A stretch of 7,450 bases of DNA from Spongiicolonus versatilis. GTDB lineage: Bacteria > Pseudomonadota > Gammaproteobacteria > Arenicellales > Spongiicolonaceae. Below the pieces are notes generated by a model. That model did not search any database. It worked only from the letters and a program-made list of their open reading frames with translations, and had not been told where the DNA came from. The position numbers were made by a program, and so were the translations under genes. Each line of letters begins with the position of its first letter. The first letter of the stretch is position 1. The stretch is from NCBI GenBank assembly GCA_028286165.1, contig JAPYMU010000192.1, positions 1 through 7,450 on the forward strand, given 5' to 3'. Positions 5,469-7,450 of this stretch are shown one piece after another.

Positions 5469-7450
5469 GTGGCGTTTTTTTTTCACTCCCGGTTTCTCAA
5501 AGGCGCCGCCTTCACCGCCGCCGCCGCCGCCGCGCTGCTGGTGCTGGCGACGCGCTTCACCGTCACCACCGACCTCACCGTGTTCACCCCGCCGGGGGAA
5601 ACCGCAAAAGACCGCCTGCTGCTGAACCAGTTGGACCAGGGCGCCACCGCGAGCCTGGTTTTCGCCGCCATGGAAGGCGCGCCGGCCGAACAACTGCGCG
5701 ATGCCAACCGCGCCCTCGCCGAACAATTAAAAAACAGCGGGCATTTTGACTCGGTGCAAAACGGCCTGCCCGATTTCAGCGGCGCCGACCTGGAACTGCT
5801 GCTGCGCTACCGCTACCTGCTCGGCCCGCCGGGCGCTGGCGAACGTTTCAGCGAGGCGCAACTGCGCGATGCGATGCAGCAGCGGCTGCAGGGGCTGATG
5901 TCGCCCCTCGGCCCGCTGGAAAAACAATTCTTCCGCCGCGACCTCGGCGGTGACCTGCTGCGCCTGCTCACTTTGTTCCGCGACCAGGGCGCGGCCGAAG
6001 AAGCGGGGCCGCGGCTGCTGGACGGCGTGTGGTTTTCGCGCGACAAGGCGCGCACTTTGCTGCTGCTGGAAATGCGCGCCGGGGCTTTTGACCCCGACGC
6101 GCAGCACGCCGCCATCAGCGCGCTGGAACGGGAATTCGCCGCGCTTAAAAAAAACACGCCGCAACTCAGCCTGGCCGTCACCGGCCCCGGCGCTTTCGCT
6201 CTGGAGACGCGCCGTGAAATCACCGCCGATGTCCGCCTGCTCAGTTTTCTCGCGGTTTTGTTCACCGGCGTTTTTTTGTTCCTCGCCCTCGGCTCGCTGC
6301 GCATGTTGGGGCTCGCGCTGGTGCCGCTGGTGTTCGGCATCGCCGCCGCCACGGCGGCGGTGCTGCTGGTGTTCGGCAGCATCCACGGCATCACTTTAAC
6401 TTTCGGCATCACCCTCATCGGCGTCGCCGTGGACTATCCGCTGCACCTGTTCTCGCACCTCCAGGGGCGCGCGCGCGGCGCCGGCCATGCGCTTAGAATC
6501 TGGCCCACCCTGCGGCTCGGCGTGCTGAGCACGGCCATCGCCTACGTGGTTTTTCTGCTGTCCGACTTCAACGGCATCCGCCAACTGGGCCTGTTCGCCG
6601 TCACCGGTTTGCTCAGCGCCGCCGCCGCCACCCGCTGGCTGCTGCCGCTGCTGCTGCCGGCCGGTTTTTCGCCCGGCAAAAGTCTGGACCGCGTCCACCG
6701 CGCCCTCACCAAAGCCGCCCGCGCCGCGCCGCGCGCCCGATGGCCGGTGCTGCTGGCGCTGGCGGTGTGCGCCGGATTCCTCGCCGTCACCGAGCGGCCG
6801 CTGCGCAACCTGGACGTGGATTCGCTGAGCCCCATTTCCCCCGAGCGCCGCGCCGAAGACCGTTTGCTGCGCGCCGACCTCGGTTTCTGGGCCGGCGGCA
6901 GGATGCTGGCGGTGGCCGGCGCCAGCGCGGAACAGGTACTGCAAAAAAGCGAGCAACTTATTCCGCGGCTGGAAAAACTGCGCGCGGAAAACGCTGTCGG
7001 CCACTACCTGATGGCGGCGCGCTACCTGCCCAGCGCGCAGGCACAGCAACGCAAACGCGAGGCGCTGCCGGACAAGGCGACTTTGGCCGCGCGCATCGCC
7101 GGGCTCGGCGGCGATTTTCCATTCAAGCCCGGCACGTTTGATCCTTTCGTGGACGACGTGGAAGCCGCGCGCAACTTGCAGCCGCTGACGCCCGGCGGCC
7201 TGGCCGGCACGTCCTTTGCGCGGCGGCTGAAGCCGCTGCTGTTTCAATCCGGCGGGCAGTGGATCGCGCCGGTGCTTTTGTTCGGCGTACGCGACGAGCA
7301 TGCGCTGGCGCAACTGGACGCAAGCGATGGCGGCGCCGACACCGTCTACCTCAACTTAAAAAAAGAATCGGCGCGGGTGATTACCGGCGCCATCGACCAC
7401 ACGCAGGGCCTGCTGCTGTGGGGCGTCGCCGCGATTTATCTTCTGCTGGC
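5469..7450 (+). CDS. MMPL/RND-family predicted exporter, 5' part
   Basis: An open frame of 660 codons runs to the right edge with no stop. It has RND/MMPL architecture: one membrane segment at about 12-27, a large periplasmic domain (about 30-256), and a block of five membrane segments at about 257-395. The hallmark GVAVDYPLHLFSH lies at 318-330, with D322 the likely proton-relay residue. A further segment at 425-442 begins the second half, followed by a second periplasmic domain and the start of another segment at about 646. This matches the COG4258-type 'predicted exporter' group of about 750-800 residues, so roughly 100-150 residues are missing. The GTG at 5469 lies three bases after the LolA-like stop in the same frame, without a clear ribosome site, suggesting translational coupling. 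A run of nine T bases (5475-5483) encodes FFF at codons 3-5, and an A8 run lies at 6147-6154. The substrate is probably lipid-like, by analogy with the family. Confidence 0.85.
   Translation, partial: MAFFFHSRFLKGAAFTAAAAAALLVLATRFTVTTDLTVFTPPGETAKDRLLLNQLDQGATASLVFAAMEGAPAEQLRDANRALAEQLKNSGHFDSVQNGLPDFSGADLELLLRYRYLLGPPGAGERFSEAQLRDAMQQRLQGLMSPLGPLEKQFFRRDLGGDLLRLLTLFRDQGAAEEAGPRLLDGVWFSRDKARTLLLLEMRAGAFDPDAQHAAISALEREFAALKKNTPQLSLAVTGPGAFALETRREITADVRLLSFLAVLFTGVFLFLALGSLRMLGLALVPLVFGIAAATAAVLLVFGSIHGITLTFGITLIGVAVDYPLHLFSHLQGRARGAGHALRIWPTLRLGVLSTAIAYVVFLLSDFNGIRQLGLFAVTGLLSAAAATRWLLPLLLPAGFSPGKSLDRVHRALTKAARAAPRARWPVLLALAVCAGFLAVTERPLRNLDVDSLSPISPERRAEDRLLRADLGFWAGGRMLAVAGASAEQVLQKSEQLIPRLEKLRAENAVGHYLMAARYLPSAQAQQRKREALPDKATLAARIAGLGGDFPFKPGTFDPFVDDVEAARNLQPLTPGGLAGTSFARRLKPLLFQSGGQWIAPVLLFGVRDEHALAQLDASDGGADTVYLNLKKESARVITGAIDHTQGLLLWGVAAIYLLL

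Noticed and set aside
4980..5726. A 248-codon open frame on the minus strand opposite the LolA-like gene and the exporter start
   Set aside because: It is a shadow of two well-supported plus-strand genes, with no start context or family features.
6396..7313. A 305-codon open frame on the minus strand opposite the exporter gene
   Set aside because: It is rich in Gln, Arg, Ala and Gly, as expected for the complement of Leu/Ala-rich membrane protein codons; the opposite strand has clear MMPL features.
7356..7365. A7 followed by G in the exporter gene, resembling a -1 frameshift heptamer
   Set aside because: In the reading frame the codons are TTA AAA AAA GAA, so the A-AAA-AAG phase is not met, and no need for a frameshift is apparent.

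Overview
The window is GC-rich, gene-dense DNA from a proteobacterium. A Gammaproteobacterium is my best guess, based on a LolA-like/MMPL exporter pair, an Mrp-type antiporter subunit and cytochrome-oxidase haem A biosynthesis. The haem A synthase resembles the alphaproteobacterial/mitochondrial type, so the class is not settled from sequence alone. No rRNA, tRNA, CRISPR array, transposase or integrase is visible.

Layout: the left half (1-3569) is read on the minus strand and the right half (3799-7450) on the plus strand, diverging from a 229-bp gap. The minus strand, in order of transcription, carries a stand-alone ThDP-dependent acetolactate-synthase-like enzyme (3569-1917). A membrane-anchored FMN/3Fe-4S glutamate-synthase-like oxidoreductase (1884-388) follows 32 bases later, so these two form an operon. 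After a 156-bp gap comes the 5' end of an Mrp/Mnh Na+/H+ antiporter subunit E gene (231 to beyond 1). The plus strand carries ctaA/COX15 haem A synthase (3799-4824), a periplasmic LolA-like protein (4863-5465) and the first 660 codons of an MMPL/RND-family 'predicted exporter' (5469 to beyond 7450). The last two are three bases apart in the same frame, separated by one TGA.

The signal I find most interesting is regulatory. Both minus-strand genes that could begin a transcript (the acetolactate-synthase-like gene and mnhE) lack a Shine-Dalgarno sequence. Each has a TGn-TAnnnT extended -10 element ending exactly six bases before the ATG, which predicts leaderless mRNAs starting at the A of the start codon. 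The operon-internal gene between them has a clear GGAGG instead. Other points of note are an imperfect 42-bp tandem repeat in the divergent gap, a T9 tract at the start of the exporter gene, and an exporter/LolA pair that may be the left end of an aryl-polyene-like or other lipid-export locus running off the right edge. I see no clear evidence of a wholly new system inside these 7.45 kb.
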